Below are positions 45,751 to 58,212 of a stretch of DNA of 64,000 bases, one piece after another. Within the stretch, counting starts at the first letter, position 1. Each line of letters begins with the position of its first letter. Source of the stretch: Emmonsiellopsis sp. PD_33 (Eukaryota; Ascomycota; Eurotiomycetes; Onygenales; Ajellomycetaceae). The notes beneath the pieces were generated by a model that saw nothing but the letters and a program-made list of their open reading frames with translations, had not been told where the DNA came from and did not search any database. The stretch lies in NCBI GenBank assembly GCA_032988165.1, contig JANTQF010000048.1, forward strand, positions 108,031 to 172,030, written 5' to 3'. Both the position numbers and the translations under genes were made by a program.

Positions 45751-46070
45751 TCAACATAATTCTCTTATTTCAATTTGTGATAGGCCCATTTAGTTGGAGC
45801 AGGCCTGCAGCCTTGTGGCTGCACCAATAATAATACCATTAGAAGAAAACTTTGAAGAATGGACCCACTAAACTATTAAATCCATCAAGCCATTCCTCAA
45901 CAAATATAGATTTCAGTGAGAAGAAAAATCTGCAGTAGATCTTACAGTTTCTTCTCTTCCTTGAGTCTCTGAATCTCTACCTGCAAAAAGATATAGATAT
46001 TACCACCATTGTCAACCTATTTCTCATCTGTGAATGTGAACTGCTTGTCTATTCATTTCTCCATCAATAT

Positions 46071-48800
46071 ATGCCTCCTAAATATGCTTAGTCAGATTTC
46101 ATTGCATATTGTCATACTCAGTCAGGAAAAGTATCAGCTCCACCACCAAAAATTAAGATCAACAGTAAGAAGATGTCTGGCTCTGCTAATTCCTCCTCAG
46201 GCCTGCTAACATCTAGCAGTATCTTGCCTCCTGAAAGTGGAATGATTTATCAGTGACTTGTCATACTCATACTGATTCCTGGATCCCTTGGAACCCCCTC
46301 TTTTGATGGGAAAGATGTCACTCAGTTTGTCAATCAGTTTGATGCTGTGCTGAAGCTACACCATATTTCTAAGAATAAAGCCTTAGCTGTGTTGCACAAC
46401 TATTACTCTATAAAACTGCAGGGTCATATAGATTGGTTGGTGAAGGACCTGCAAACCTAGATTAAAGTTAAAGTAAGACTGGTGTTAGAGTTCTGATAGG
46501 ATGATGCTCATCAGTAAATATACAACTAGACCTATCTGAATGTCTTATCTAATTTCAAATGATTTTCTAGCTAAGACATTCTCACTTTTTGCTACTAATT
46601 CTGCATCATCACTAAGCTACTAATCAGCTAAAATGAAATCTAGGAATCTCTTGCCTGCCAACTATTCTTATAAGGTTTGTCTGATGGGGTTTGTGAGAAG
46701 ACTTTTCATAAGGCTAGGTTTAACCAAAACAACCCATCTGAGTGGAAAATTTTAAAGGTTTGTGAAGCTACAGTAAAATCTCAGGAAGTTAAAGAAAAGA
46801 TGATCTAAATGATCATGTCTGATCTGAGTTCTCATATAATGCTGTCTACTCAGCTGCCTCCTGCTCAGCCTGTCTTCAATCTGCTCATCTTGACTGTGTT
46901 AAGACCTTAAGTGGCTCCTTCTGTACTACCTGCTTCTTCTGATTCAGCTTCAAGGAATTCAAATGATAGCTTACTTGAATCTCTTGTTAACTGAATGAAT
47001 GTGCTGTTACTGGCCATCACAGGTTTCTAACAGCAGGAAAATATATAACAATCAGCTGTGGTGCTATGTGTTCTCACCAACCAGAGGTCTATTAATCCTA
47101 CTTGAGATCTTATGAACATTTTCTATTATGAGATACAGTGTGGCCCTGATGATCCATATCAACCTTGATCTAGAAGTATGACACAATATGATTACCCTCC
47201 TTGTGCCTGTTAGGGTTGTGGTGACTCCTCTCACATGCTTCCTCAGTGTCTCTAAATTGGCAAGCTAATTAATCAAGGAAAGATCCATCAAAATAGAATG
47301 AATGAATACTTTGACAGACATGTAATGCAGTGCAGCCCAAAGATCAATATGAATTAGTATGAACCACATATTATCATCATTGAGTATACTTTTGAGTAGA
47401 GATCTATATCTCTCATTATCTCATTAGCAGTAAAACTTCATAATAATGATAGCATTCTTGTTTCCTCTGATGGCAGTTCATTATCAGCAGTCAATTTTAT
47501 TAGCATATGTGATGTTGGATTTGAGAGCAGTGTGGAAGAGAGCAACTTGAATAGTGAGGTAGAAGAGGCTGCTAGTGTGATGGCTGCTTAGACAGCTACT
47601 AAAAATAGTAAGAGTAAAGAGTCAGCTGCTAATAAGAATTAATCTACACTCTCTAATTAAATTGAAAAGGAGAAAGCCCTACCTTCCACCTACTCTTGAA
47701 GGGCCAGTTGCTATTCAGATGGCTCCCAAAAATCTATTTCATTTGCTGAGGACATTATCTTGTCTTTACCTAATCCTGATGATTCATAAACTCTTTGTGA
47801 CAGTCAGCTACAGGAAGAAATGCTGACTCAGCTAATTGATAAAGCCATATCTGATGCTGAGATGGCTGAAGTATCTAAGATTCAAAAGAAAACCATCCTC
47901 TGCTGTTCCAGAAAATCTAAAGGATTCAAACTCTCTGTTGAAATGAAGGATAAGGAGAATTGTGCTATTATGACCTAGACTATCTTTAAGAAAATCATGT
48001 GTTAAGAGATTACAGGAATTCAGCTCAAGGATATTATAATCTACTTTACTCAGCTGTAGTAGATATTCTTTCAGAATCTTCTAGCTAAAGTTTAGCAGTA
48101 TATAATTAAGGAAGAATCTACTAGAGTCTTCTTTATTCAGCTCTCCCATCATATCTTAGAATATGATCCTCAATGGAATTTGGTGTCCATTGATCATATC
48201 AAGTTTTCTGTTGGTATCAGAAAAGGTTAGACTGAAGTCATATTTAATAGAGAGGTAAAGATCAACTGCATGGTGAAGAGCACTACCTTGAGTTTTGATC
48301 TGATCATCTAGAAAGATACTCTCAAGCTGATCCTCAGTGCTGATAGTTAGCATAGTAACATCATTGGAATCTATAAGAATATTTCAGTTCATATTGGATC
48401 TATATCTATACCTCAAACCTTCTTCATTCTAGAGTGTGATTCTCATAAGTACATTCTAGGCTGTCCCTATGAAAATGTGACTTGATTAGTGTGACAGATA
48501 GATAATGTAGGTGGCATCACCATTACAGTTTTCAACTCAGATGATGAGACTAATTAGGTGTCTTTCCTCAGCTATTCTCCAGGAGACTATGATGATAGAT
48601 AGCTGGATGATCTTCATAATAAGCATCAGTCTTTAAATTAGAAGTGCTGAGTCCAACTAATCTTCATGATGATGATAGTGAGTAAAGAGATGAAGTTAGA
48701 GTTAGTAGCATTAGTGTGGCAGATAGCAGGGTAGAAATTCTGCTGTATGAGAGTAATAAGAGGAAATCCAGCTAATCATGATTTCCCAGTCTAGAGCTAA
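46071..48800 (+). pseudogene. gag-protease of gypsy element II-b
   Basis: One frame from ATG 46071 over about 2.7 kb, broken by stops. A capsid-like region FDGKDVTQFVNQFDAVLKLH is followed by a CCHC zinc knuckle at 47208-47249: C-x2-C-x4-H-x4-C (C*GCGDSSHMLPQC, the TAG being a mutated TGG). Near the end, FILECDSHKYILGCPY looks like the retroviral-type protease flank. The homologous frame in element II-a starts at 40334. Gag forms the particle; this copy is dead. Confidence 0.75.
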
Positions 48801-48949
48801 CAAATACCTCCAGTCAATCAGAGGTCACCATTTAATTGTCCCAGAAATCTCCACTGCATGTTCCTGCCATTCTGTAATAGTACTTTCAGCTATTTTTATA
48901 TGCTACATTTTCTTTCTTGTAGCATCCTATCTCTGAAATTCATCAAGTT

Positions 48950-51900
48950 TGTGGCATTCAACTACACAACCTTCCTCTTTATGATTCCACTGAGCCTTCT
49001 TCTTGATCTCATCACCCAATTGTCACCACACTGTACAAGTAAAAAGTAGATAAGATTCAGCCTCTCAATACACCAGTGATAGATGAAGGGACACCTGATG
49101 GGACAGATTAATAAAGAGAGATTTGTCAGAAATGATATTAAGATAACATTAAACCTGCAAAGAATTCATCTTTACCTTATGACTATCTGATTACACCTCA
49201 TTTCTTGGATTGCCAGTGCAGCTCTTGCCTCATGCTAGATAGAATAGAAAAGCTTTGAATCAAATCTATTTTAATGCCCTAAGAATGCAAGCTGCTGATC
49301 AAAATCTTGCTCAGACAGAAGAAAGTATTAATATGAAGCTTTAGTAATTGTAGGAAGCTAGCTGAGGAAGTCTCTTCATCAATTAAGATTCATACTATTA
49401 AGTATAAAGTATGGCAGGCCCCTGGGTTTTCTATTCCTCAAAAATTGCTGCTAACAGTTATAGATATACTTTGCAAGCAAGTCAATTCTAGTATCTTCAA
49501 ACATTGTCATAATTCATATCAGAATAAATAGTTCCTCATCAAGAAGAAGGAGTCTGGGAAATATCAAATCATTAATGTCTGCATGGATATGAATGCTATT
49601 ACAGTTCAAAATGCCTATATCCCTTCTAGTGCTAATGTTTTTGCAGAAGATTTTACTAGGCAAGTCATCACCAGTATGATGAATTTCTTTTCCAGATACA
49701 ATCAGATCACTTTGCATGAGGATAGCCATGATATGATTACCTTCTAAACCTCAATCAGCTTTCTTCACTAGATAATATTACCATAAAGTGCCATGAATTC
49801 TATTGCCATCTTCTGCTGAGTCATAGCTCACATTCTCTGCTCAAATATTCCTCACTAGGCAGATAATTTTATAGATAACATCAGTGTGAAAGGTTCATAA
49901 TCTTGGTATAATAATAAAGAGGTCATGCCAGGAATTCACCAGTTTGTTTTGAAGTATCTTTAAAATCTGGATCAGACCCTGATTAGCATCAAGCTCTCAA
50001 ACACATGCATTCAGGTTGTAAAATCTGAGTTCAGCTGCTCCAGCATAGTTCTCATTGGATACATCATTGATGCTGACAGGCACTACCCTGAGGCCACTAA
50101 AATTATTAAAATCATTGAATGGCCTGAACCAACTGAGATCTCTGGAGCTCATGCCTTCATCAGTATTTATGTGTATTATCACATCTAGATTCTAAACTTT
50201 GCTCTCATTTCCAACCCAATCTATTCACTGTTCAAGAAAAATACCTTTTTCATCTAGGGACTCAAGCAATTAAATGTTATATCAGTTCTGAAGATAGCAT
50301 TAATGACTGCCCCTACTCTGCACTGCATTAATTATTCTAAAGGTGCTGAAGATATCATGGTCATAACTGATGCCAGCAAGCATGATTGGGGAGGGATGCT
50401 AAGTTAGTGAGATGTTGGGAACAGAAAGCTTCATTCCTGTTAATATGAGAGTAAGATTTAGAGCCCAGTGGAAGTAAAGTATGACACAGGAAAATAAGAA
50501 TGCTGAGGCATCCTTAAAATGTTGAAGAAATGCTAATATTACCTATATAATGTTCACTTTATTCTCAAAACTGATGTGAAAACTTTGGTTGCTCAACTCA
50601 ACCAGACAGCTACTAATCTTTCTGGCACTCTAGTAACTAACTGGCTTGCCTGGATTCAGATGTTCAATTTTGATATTCATTACATTCCTGGATGAATTCA
50701 TAATGCTACTGATGGTCTTTCTTGATGACTACCTACTGAGGGTAAGATGCCTGAGGATCAAGATATCAATAAATTTATTGAGATAGAGCTTAATTGTGTT
50801 AATATGGCTTCTATCACTATCCCTGACTTTAATGTTCCTAATGATGCTGATAGCAAAGAATTCTATGTTCTTTCACCATTCTATTCTGATCACAGTAAAT
50901 TAATCATCAGATATCTCATTACCTTGAAGTAGCTTGATGATATCTCTTACAAGGTTTTCCCAAAGTAGTACAAGTATGCACTAAACTATGTGGTGCATGG
51001 GCAACATTTATTTCATCAGTTAGGTAAAGGGATTCTGCTGAGGCACATAGTAGATGATCTAGATGAGTAGAAGGAAATCATTGCTTAGATGCATAATAAG
51101 TCAGGCCATAAAGGCTATAAGGTAATCAACTATAAGGTCTCTTAGTGATATTAGTGGGAAGGCCTATTCACTGATGTCAAGGCATATTGTAAGAGATACT
51201 ATGAGTGCCAGTTCTAGGAAAGTAACTACCTCAAAGAGCTACTATATCTGACTCACTACAACTATCTGTAAGATAAGTAGTATATTGATGTCATCAAGTT
51301 TCTGAAGAACCAGGAGAAATCATGTGCAGTTATTACTTAGAATGACCTTACTGACTGGGTTAAAGGTCAGCCCCTTATGCATGTAAAAGTAGAATATATG
51401 GCCCAGTTCATTTACAAGGATATCATATGCTAACATGGCTGTTTTCAAGAAATAATATGTAATGGCAGGTTAGAAAATCAGAAGTGGACCAGGATTCTCA
51501 CCATTAAGTATCATGTCAAGTAGATAATGATTTTACTGTATAATGCAAAAGTAAATAGCATGGTTGAATATAGTCATCACTCTATTTCAGATGTGCTGGC
51601 AAAGCTCACTGCAGATGGGAGAAATTAGGTTAATCATTTTCACTTAGCATTGTGGGCAGATCATATCTCCATTTAATAATTAATAGATGAAACATCATTT
51701 TATTTGTAATATGATTATGATGCTATCCTTCCTGTTGAGCTTGAGGTTCTAATATGATAAACACTTCCATAGCATATCATTTACTCTTATGCTAACTTGA
51801 TATACATGCAGATTTAACAGTTAGAGAGGCAGGATGAGGATTTGGAGGAGGCAGCCTTTCATCTGTAGTATATATGAGAGAAAAATTAGGATCTATTCAA

Positions 51901-52230
51901 TAAGACCAAGAGGTTAGTGTATAATTCAGTTCAGGTGGGAGATCTTGTTCTTCTATATGACACTAAAATAGAAATATTCTATTTCATCAAACTTAACTTC
52001 TAATGATTGGGTTCATATCATGTGCAGGAAATAAACCATGAGAAGAGTACTTACTGTCTTGAAGAGCTGAATAGCACACTGTTCCACAACACTACTGCAG
52101 ATAACTAAATAAAGAAATTTTACCTTTACAATGATTAAATGCTGGTAGTGTTGGATAATGTAGATTCAGTGGAGGATAGTAGTGAGAAGGAAGAAGATGT
52201 GGGTAGAGGAGAAAATACTTTATAATCTCT
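48950..52230 (+). pseudogene. pol (RT-RNase H-integrase) of gypsy element II-b
   Basis: The catalytic box of reverse transcriptase reads FIDN at 49868-49879 where the sister element has FMDD. RNase H follows with VITDASKHDWGGML at about 50,360-50,400 and IHYIPGWIHNATDGLS-type ending near 50,720 (one TGA in place of Trp). The integrase has GHKGYKVI...YWWEGLFTDVKAYCKRYYECQF and a core ending in YDAILPVELEVL near 51,750. Frame is constant from RT through integrase. The start is uncertain because of stops between gag and RT. Confidence 0.75.
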
Positions 52231-52694
52231 AATTCCTCATGATAAAAGTTTTATAGTTATTATCTAATTATCATATTCATTTCTGACTGCCATGTTCATT
52301 TCCTTATTCCATTCATTCTTTCTTTATTTCCTTTATTTGGCTGTATCCACTCATCAGTTTATTTCTTTTATTAGTCATCTCTTTGTAGTTCAAATGCTGG
52401 CATGAGTAGCATGCTAGGAGTCAGATGTATCTTCATATTTCTTTACAGTTTTCTTTGTTTCTTTCATTTTATGGCCATTAAAATGGTAGTATGCCTTTCT
52501 CACTCTCTCATTTTGCTGGCTGCAGCCACCTTTATGTCTTATATTTAAAAAGCTATAAGAGCATGCTCTGCCCTATATTTTCCTTCACTTCTTCCTCATC
52601 ATTATTATAGATATTTCAACCTTGCCTTTAAATTAACTTATATAATGCACAACAACATCATATCTACAATTTCCCTCACTTTCTTTCTGTAAAA
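52231..52694 (+). other. Pyrimidine-rich spacer between pol and the accessory ORF
   Basis: About 460 bases of stop-rich, CT-rich sequence after integrase. It could be the leader or promoter of the following ORF; no motif can be assigned. Confidence 0.3.
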
Positions 52695-55450
52695 ATGTTG
52701 AACTGCCAAAATCTGCCTGCCTTGGCCCTGAAGCCTACTAATTCCTTTACCTTAATTGAACATAGAAAGTATAAGTTCACAATCATCAGGGAGATTCAGA
52801 AGTATATTAATATACTTGACAGGCATTCAGCTCCATACTATCAAGTTCAGTGCAAGATCCCCAATCTGATTATGAGCAGGCATGAAGATAGGGAGGATGA
52901 GGTAGCTGCATATTTTGAATGGATGAAGGAGGATGGGGCCTGACATGTAGTAGTGTCTGAGGCTGACTTTCACTACCAGACAATGGAGATCTATTGTGTG
53001 GTAGAGACAGTCAGGATTCATTAAAATTATGCTTTAGAAGGGTATAAAACTTGTGTGGAGCACTGAGGGAAGGCTATTACTAATAAATTCTGGCTAATAC
53101 TGAAGAAGGATAAATGGTGCTAATATACAGTAATTCTTACAAGAAATTGTGACTATCCATCTGCAGTGAGGAGAATCAATCAGGCAATATGGATTCAGCT
53201 ATATCAAAATCCTGGGAGAGGCAAAAAGCTGAATAAGGAGCTGATGCTCTCTGACCTTAATATAGCCTTCAAGTCAGATTTTATTGACTCTACATTGAAC
53301 ATGAAAGCCATCTATACTACTAGGCTTCATATTAATCTTAGGGGAATTCTTGCAGCTGATACCCTACCATCTCTTCCTGCACCTATTAATTCTTACCCAT
53401 TAATTTCCTTATCTCTACTCTCTTAAAATCTTCAGCCTCAGCCTCCTCCAGCTTTACTGTGTAATTCTCATATGACTAGTTAAATACCTCTATCTTCTCC
53501 TCATCCTTCTCAGGATAATCACTGTCATTCTGGATTGATTTCTATATCCTCTTCTACTTTCTTACCTAATGCTTCTTAAAACCCTGGCCCTGATTCACCT
53601 GCTCCTTACTCACAATATGTCTCTAGCCAATCAGTTTTATTAATAGCTATCTCACTGTTTAATGTCAGCCTCTCCCATTTCACCAGCATGTCACTAGAAG
53701 AAATGGCAGAACTTGAAAATCAAGATACTAATAAGGAGGATCTAGACATTACTGAAGCTGTTGAAAATTATTAGAAGACTAGCTATCATAAATGCACATA
53801 CTATTAAAATGTTAAATCTGCCCTGAAAGTTTAGCTCAGCAATGCAAAGAAACTGAATAATAGTTAGCTTATTAAGCTTTTAAACTAGCTTATAAAACTG
53901 ATATTCCCTTTTTCTTTATACTACTATCATGTTGTTAATCTTGAAGGAAAGATTGATCTACTGACTCAGAGTTTAGATCAAGCAGCCTTATCATTTAGAC
54001 TTGATGCTATCATTAATAGCTGCAGAAATCTTGGCTGGATCTATACTGCTAACAGCACTTTTCATTATTTCTATAAAGACTACCACTCTGCTCATTCCAA
54101 GGACCTTCTTTAGATATATTATATGAAACATGCCACCCTCTCTTTCATCATTCTGCCAGACTGGGCAAACATGTTGAAGAATCTTGGGTTGAAAAACATA
54201 GATGTAGACCACATACTAGGTAGTTAGAATGTAGATAGCTCTTTATTTCTTCTGATTTTCTTCTAGCTCTGAATATGACTAGCTGAAGGAAATGTATCAG
54301 CTACTTATAATACTCTTGGAAAAATTGTATCATATGAATGGGATATATACTCATTCTACCAGCAAAAAGACTAGAAGTTACTGAGGTGACTCTACATGAT
54401 ACTCTATGGAATTGTCCAGCAGATAATTCATCAGGACTCAGTTTATTATGCTTAGTATGTTACTCTTCACCTAGATCATCAGATGAGGCTCATCTCCTAC
54501 CCTTATTACATTAAGTTTGCTAGAAAGGGGGATAGCATATTTTTCCAGCATATTAATATCAACATTTAGCACCTCACTGAGGAGAATCACAGCATAAATA
54601 TGATTCAAAAGTCTGTCAGTATGACAAACAAGGATCATGTAAACTGTATGACTATAGTCCCTAGCATGCATCACTGTGTCTCTGAGTGGAATCACTGACT
54701 TCATGGAAGAGGGTTTCCAGATGGTGGAATTGTTCAGAATGTCTCCCTATAGATACTCATCAATTAAGATTTATGAGATTTCAAAATCAGCTGAAAGATC
54801 ATTTCTTACAAGTAAGGAGATGTATAGATCATCATGCTACACATTCCCCATAGGAGTACTGATCTGATTATAATTGAGTAGAGAATAATACTTTCATGAT
54901 TCATTAAGATTCAGGAAGATGATAAGTCTTTAGAAGTTCCAAAGAGTAGTATATAGAAGTAGCTCTCACAGATAAATCAAGATCTCATATATAGATCTGC
55001 AACACCCTCTAGCCTGCTCATTTTGTATGGTAGTATTCCTTATTACTTTCCTGCTGCTATGACTGTGACAGGTCTTAATGTACTTTCTGAAGTTTTGATT
55101 GGATGTCAGCAATGAGATAATTCTTTGGTCTGAAGAAAGTAGTAGATTCTTTTTGATCTGATGTCTAATTAGCTAGTCAAGGATTACATTCTAGCCTGAT
55201 GTAAGAGAGCTGTGGGGGCTGTAGTTTATACCTTCATAATTATAATAAATGCTAAGAAGTAGCTATTCAGCTAGTGGAGTTTTTTTTACTGCTACTATAA
55301 TAATATTCCTCTTGATTCTATCATTAGTGACTGTGTAACTGTAGAAGGAGACACAATTAGGATCTCAGTTCATAACTGCAAGAAGATAGATATCAGCTAG
55401 CTAATTCAGTCAATCATGATTTTCTACCTCAGAACTAGGAAATATTTTGG
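52695..55450 (+). pseudogene. Accessory ORF inside a gypsy element, about 920 codons, unknown function
   Basis: A single frame from ATG 52695 stays protein-like to about 55,450 with stop-codon damage only and no indels. Readable blocks: PNLIMSRHEDREDEVAAYFE and ILTRNCDYPSAVRRINQAIW in the N-terminal part; a Pro/Ser-rich linker around 53,430-53,700; an acidic stretch EEMAELENQDTNKEDLDITE; and a C-terminal domain with VTLHLDHQMRLISYPYYIKF, GDSIFFQHININI, IVPSMHHCVSEWNH and a late PHRSTDL. GDSIFFQHIN (HID before a G-to-A change?) with later His residues recalls the HxD...H pattern of 2-oxoglutarate/Fe(II) jelly-roll oxygenases; that is only a suggestion. It is neither gag nor pol nor an obvious envelope gene (no signal peptide). 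Confidence 0.55.
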
Positions 55451-56195
55451 CCAATCAGAGCTCACTGTTCTGCTGCAGTTGCCACTCTTACTGCTACTAG
55501 TATATGTTTGTTTTTCCTTGCCACATTACTCAGTTTACTTCCTCTATGCTGTGTTTTCTTCATATCTTCCTTAGTTTCTTTTGTTTTCTATGCATAGTCT
55601 GCTGCTGCTCTGTGTTTATTTTTCTTACTGTATCCACTTTTTTTTTTATACTTACTCATCTATATATATCTCATTCTATGCCTTCTACTACTGATTTTAT
55701 CTGTTATGTTTTCTTTCTCTCTACTCTCTATTTTCCTTGTGTCCCTTTCTTTTTCATTGCCTGTGCTACTTGCCTCAATCTTCATTTACCACCTATCACA
55801 GGCTGTCCTGCCTATCTAAAGCACACTCTTTCTTTATTACTAACCTACCCATTCATTTCTCTGAGCTTTACTTCTACTCAGCAGTTTATACATTCTAGAG
55901 CTGTGCTCTGCTCTCCTCTCATTCAGAAATCTCTCACTGATTTTATTTTAGCTCTCATCTTTATCTCTAATTATAGGGGCTACTACCCTATAATCTCATG
56001 ATTCAAGCTGTTGATGAACCATCCTGCCTGAGCCTCTACCTAAAAATGCTAGCTACATTTACTGCAGCCCAGGAAGGGCTTTGCCATTGCTGACTTGCCC
56101 ATCTATCTCTAGGCTGCCTCCCTGTCTTGATGTGGCTGCTTTCTTGCAAACAGACAATCCAACACACAGTGCATGGCTGCTTGTTGGCTGACTTT
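55451..56195. other. Non-coding 3' region of gypsy element II-b
   Basis: Pyrimidine-rich; the open frame 55504-56001 is low-complexity (Phe/Leu/Ser/Thr) and lacks any domain. It probably represents the long 3' untranslated part of the element. Confidence 0.4.
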
Positions 56196-56370
56196 GGGAC
56201 TATATAGTTGAATTGATTTTAGGACTATATATTTAGGGCTGCTGCTCTCACTGCAGAGCAGATCAATTTCAGGATCATATATTTAGAGCTGCTGCTCTCA
56301 CTGTGGAATGGATTGATTTTGGAATAATATATTCAGATTCATTGCTCTCACTATAAAACTGGGCCATTCT
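56196..56370 (+). repeat. Three 50-bp tandem repeats (plus a partial) before the 3' LTR
   Basis: 56221-56270, 56271-56320 and 56321-56370 each read GGAxxATATATTTAG...GCTGCTGCTCTCACTG...GATCAATTT or a mutated form; a partial unit precedes at about 56,196-56,220. They end 40 bases before the 3' LTR. Confidence 0.7.
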
Positions 56371-56409
56371 TTTATTTACTGGGTTAGCAAATCAGAAGGA
56401 GAGGAGATA

Positions 56410-56728
56410 TGTGGTGGGGATCTACCATCAGGTTGGATCAATTTTTTGTCAAGGCTTTTTACTATCAAGCACAGCCATGAAGATAGATATTTTCCTTTTG
56501 TTGTGAGACTTCATCAGTTTGTTTATGATTTTCTCATACATATATATGCTTCTTTGAGATAGATCTCTTGTTTCTTTTGTGTGTTACCTTATCATTCTAT
56601 TACTATGTTGTTTTGTACTATAGATTGCCAATATATTTCTCTGCTTTGATATTGATATTAATTCTTTTCTTGTGTTTGCCACTGCCCTGTTCAGTGCTGC
56701 CTGATATACACACCCTGTCCCCACTTCA
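56410..56728 (+). repeat. 3' LTR of gypsy element II-b
   Basis: 319 bp; preceded by a purine-rich tract and followed by TTAT. Confidence 0.9.
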
Positions 56729-56732
56729 TTAT

Positions 56733-58212
56733 CATTTTACTTAATATATTAGTCCCTTTTTATGTAAAATCACTTTAATATAGATACTATATTATATTAT
56801 AGTATAGATAAATTAGTTCAGAATCATATTATAAAGGAATATTTTACTCATAAATCATATTATATATCTATCTTTTCAGTTCTGGTCCCATTTGGTCCCA
56901 TTATCTATATATGGGACTAAATAGGATCAGAAATACCATAATATTACCTAATTATAATCATATGTGTTACTAATGGTGCCAAGCCAGTAGCAGCCCTGCT
57001 ATACATTATATAATAATTTTAAATTGAGAGATTTGCATCAGTAAGTGTTACCAAATATCATTATTTTTCATTGCCTGAAGGCTCTAGCCCCAACTCTAAA
57101 CTAAAAAAACTAAAAAACTAAAAACACACAAAAATATTAAAAAACCCTCTTAAACCTTAGAGGCAATCTGCTTAAAGTACTTCAATTTAATTGCATCTGC
57201 CACCTCCCTCACCAACCACATATTCTTAACCCTGAGAGTTAATTACTTCCCATGCACCATTATTTTAACTCCACCTATATTCATAATATAATCAGTATAT
57301 ATATTTAGTAGACTTAGTAGAGTAGTTAACTTACACTTGAAAAGAGTGGTAAGGGCTATTTTCACTGCCAACTAAATAACATTAAGAGTAAAGTGCTGGA
57401 AGCAATTAGTACTTCCCATCATTAATCTTATGGATTAGATGTGCTATTATAGCCTTAGCAAAAATGAGCTTCCTAGATTTCTGATAGAATCAGACCTCTT
57501 AAATCCACTTTATTGATCTAAATGAGCTACTAAGCATTATTAAAAAGTATAATCATAACTTACTATTCTTATTATAGTAATAGTAGGGCTTGAGATTGCA
57601 TTTGACTCAGCAGTTTTTTAAGGTATTAAGGAGCTTAGTATGATATTAATCCCACTTGGCCTCCTACTCAGTGATGTGTGCCTTATAGGCTGCTTTGCAA
57701 CTAAGTGCACTATTTTTCATCACCACTTGGCAGGGGAGGGGGGTGTACTTTGACATTTTCAAATTGAAGGAGGAGGTATTAACATGTTTGAATAAAGAGT
57801 AGGAAAGATAGAGACATAGCTGATTAAGATGATGGGAGAGGAGGAATAAAATAAATAGAAAAAAGAAAAAAAAAGAGGGAAAGAGGAGGAAAAAAAAAAG
57901 AAATATTATTGAAATTCCAACTCTAATCAGCTATCCTAGTAACCTATAATCATCATCTAGGTCTATCTCTGATATGAATTGCCTGGCAATATTATATAAA
58001 GAATATTAAATATAGACACATCAAATGTAAACAACCTACTTTTAGATTAGAGAAATTCCCTCTATCTTTTTATTTTTCCTCCTCTTCTTTTCTTTTTTCT
58101 CTTTTTTTCCTACTACTATCCTACCTCTCCTCTTTTAATATCTCTATCTTACTATTATAATTATTGCTTTCTCCTACTACTACCATCAGTCATATCTTTA
58201 TCTATCTTCAAG
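56733..58212. other. Internal hAT sequence without a recognised gene
   Basis: AT-rich DNA with inverted TGGTCCCAT/ATGGGACTA motifs at 56,883-56,920, A-rich tracts at about 57,095-57,145 and a purine-rich block (57,780-57,905) facing a pyrimidine-rich block (58,070-58,140). The 115 bp at 57,955-58,069 recur inverted after the telomeric array. Confidence 0.4.

Larger units (their letters stand above)
44784..56728 (+). mobile_element. Inner gypsy element II-b (younger), with an accessory ORF
   Basis: LTRs 44784-45102 and 56410-56728, both 319 bp, TG...CA, flanked by TTAT (44780-44783 and 56729-56732). A primer-site-like TTGGTGTGCATGATT follows the 5' LTR and a purine tract (AGAAGGAGAGGAGATA) precedes the 3' LTR. 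Order on +: gag-protease (46,071-48,800), reverse transcriptase-RNase H-integrase (about 48,950-52,230), an extra ORF (52,695-55,450), then a 50-bp triple repeat. RT-RH-IN order means Ty3/gypsy. Excluding the 529-bp MITE it is about 11.4 kb, unusually long for a fungal gypsy element. It is less AT-rich than element II-a, in line with its nested, later position. Confidence 0.88.

Noticed and set aside
55504..56001. 165-codon hydrophobic frame that could suggest an envelope-like protein
   Set aside because: Pyrimidine-rich composition explains the Phe/Leu/Ser/Thr content; it is out of frame with the accessory ORF and has no signal-peptide or glycoprotein pattern.
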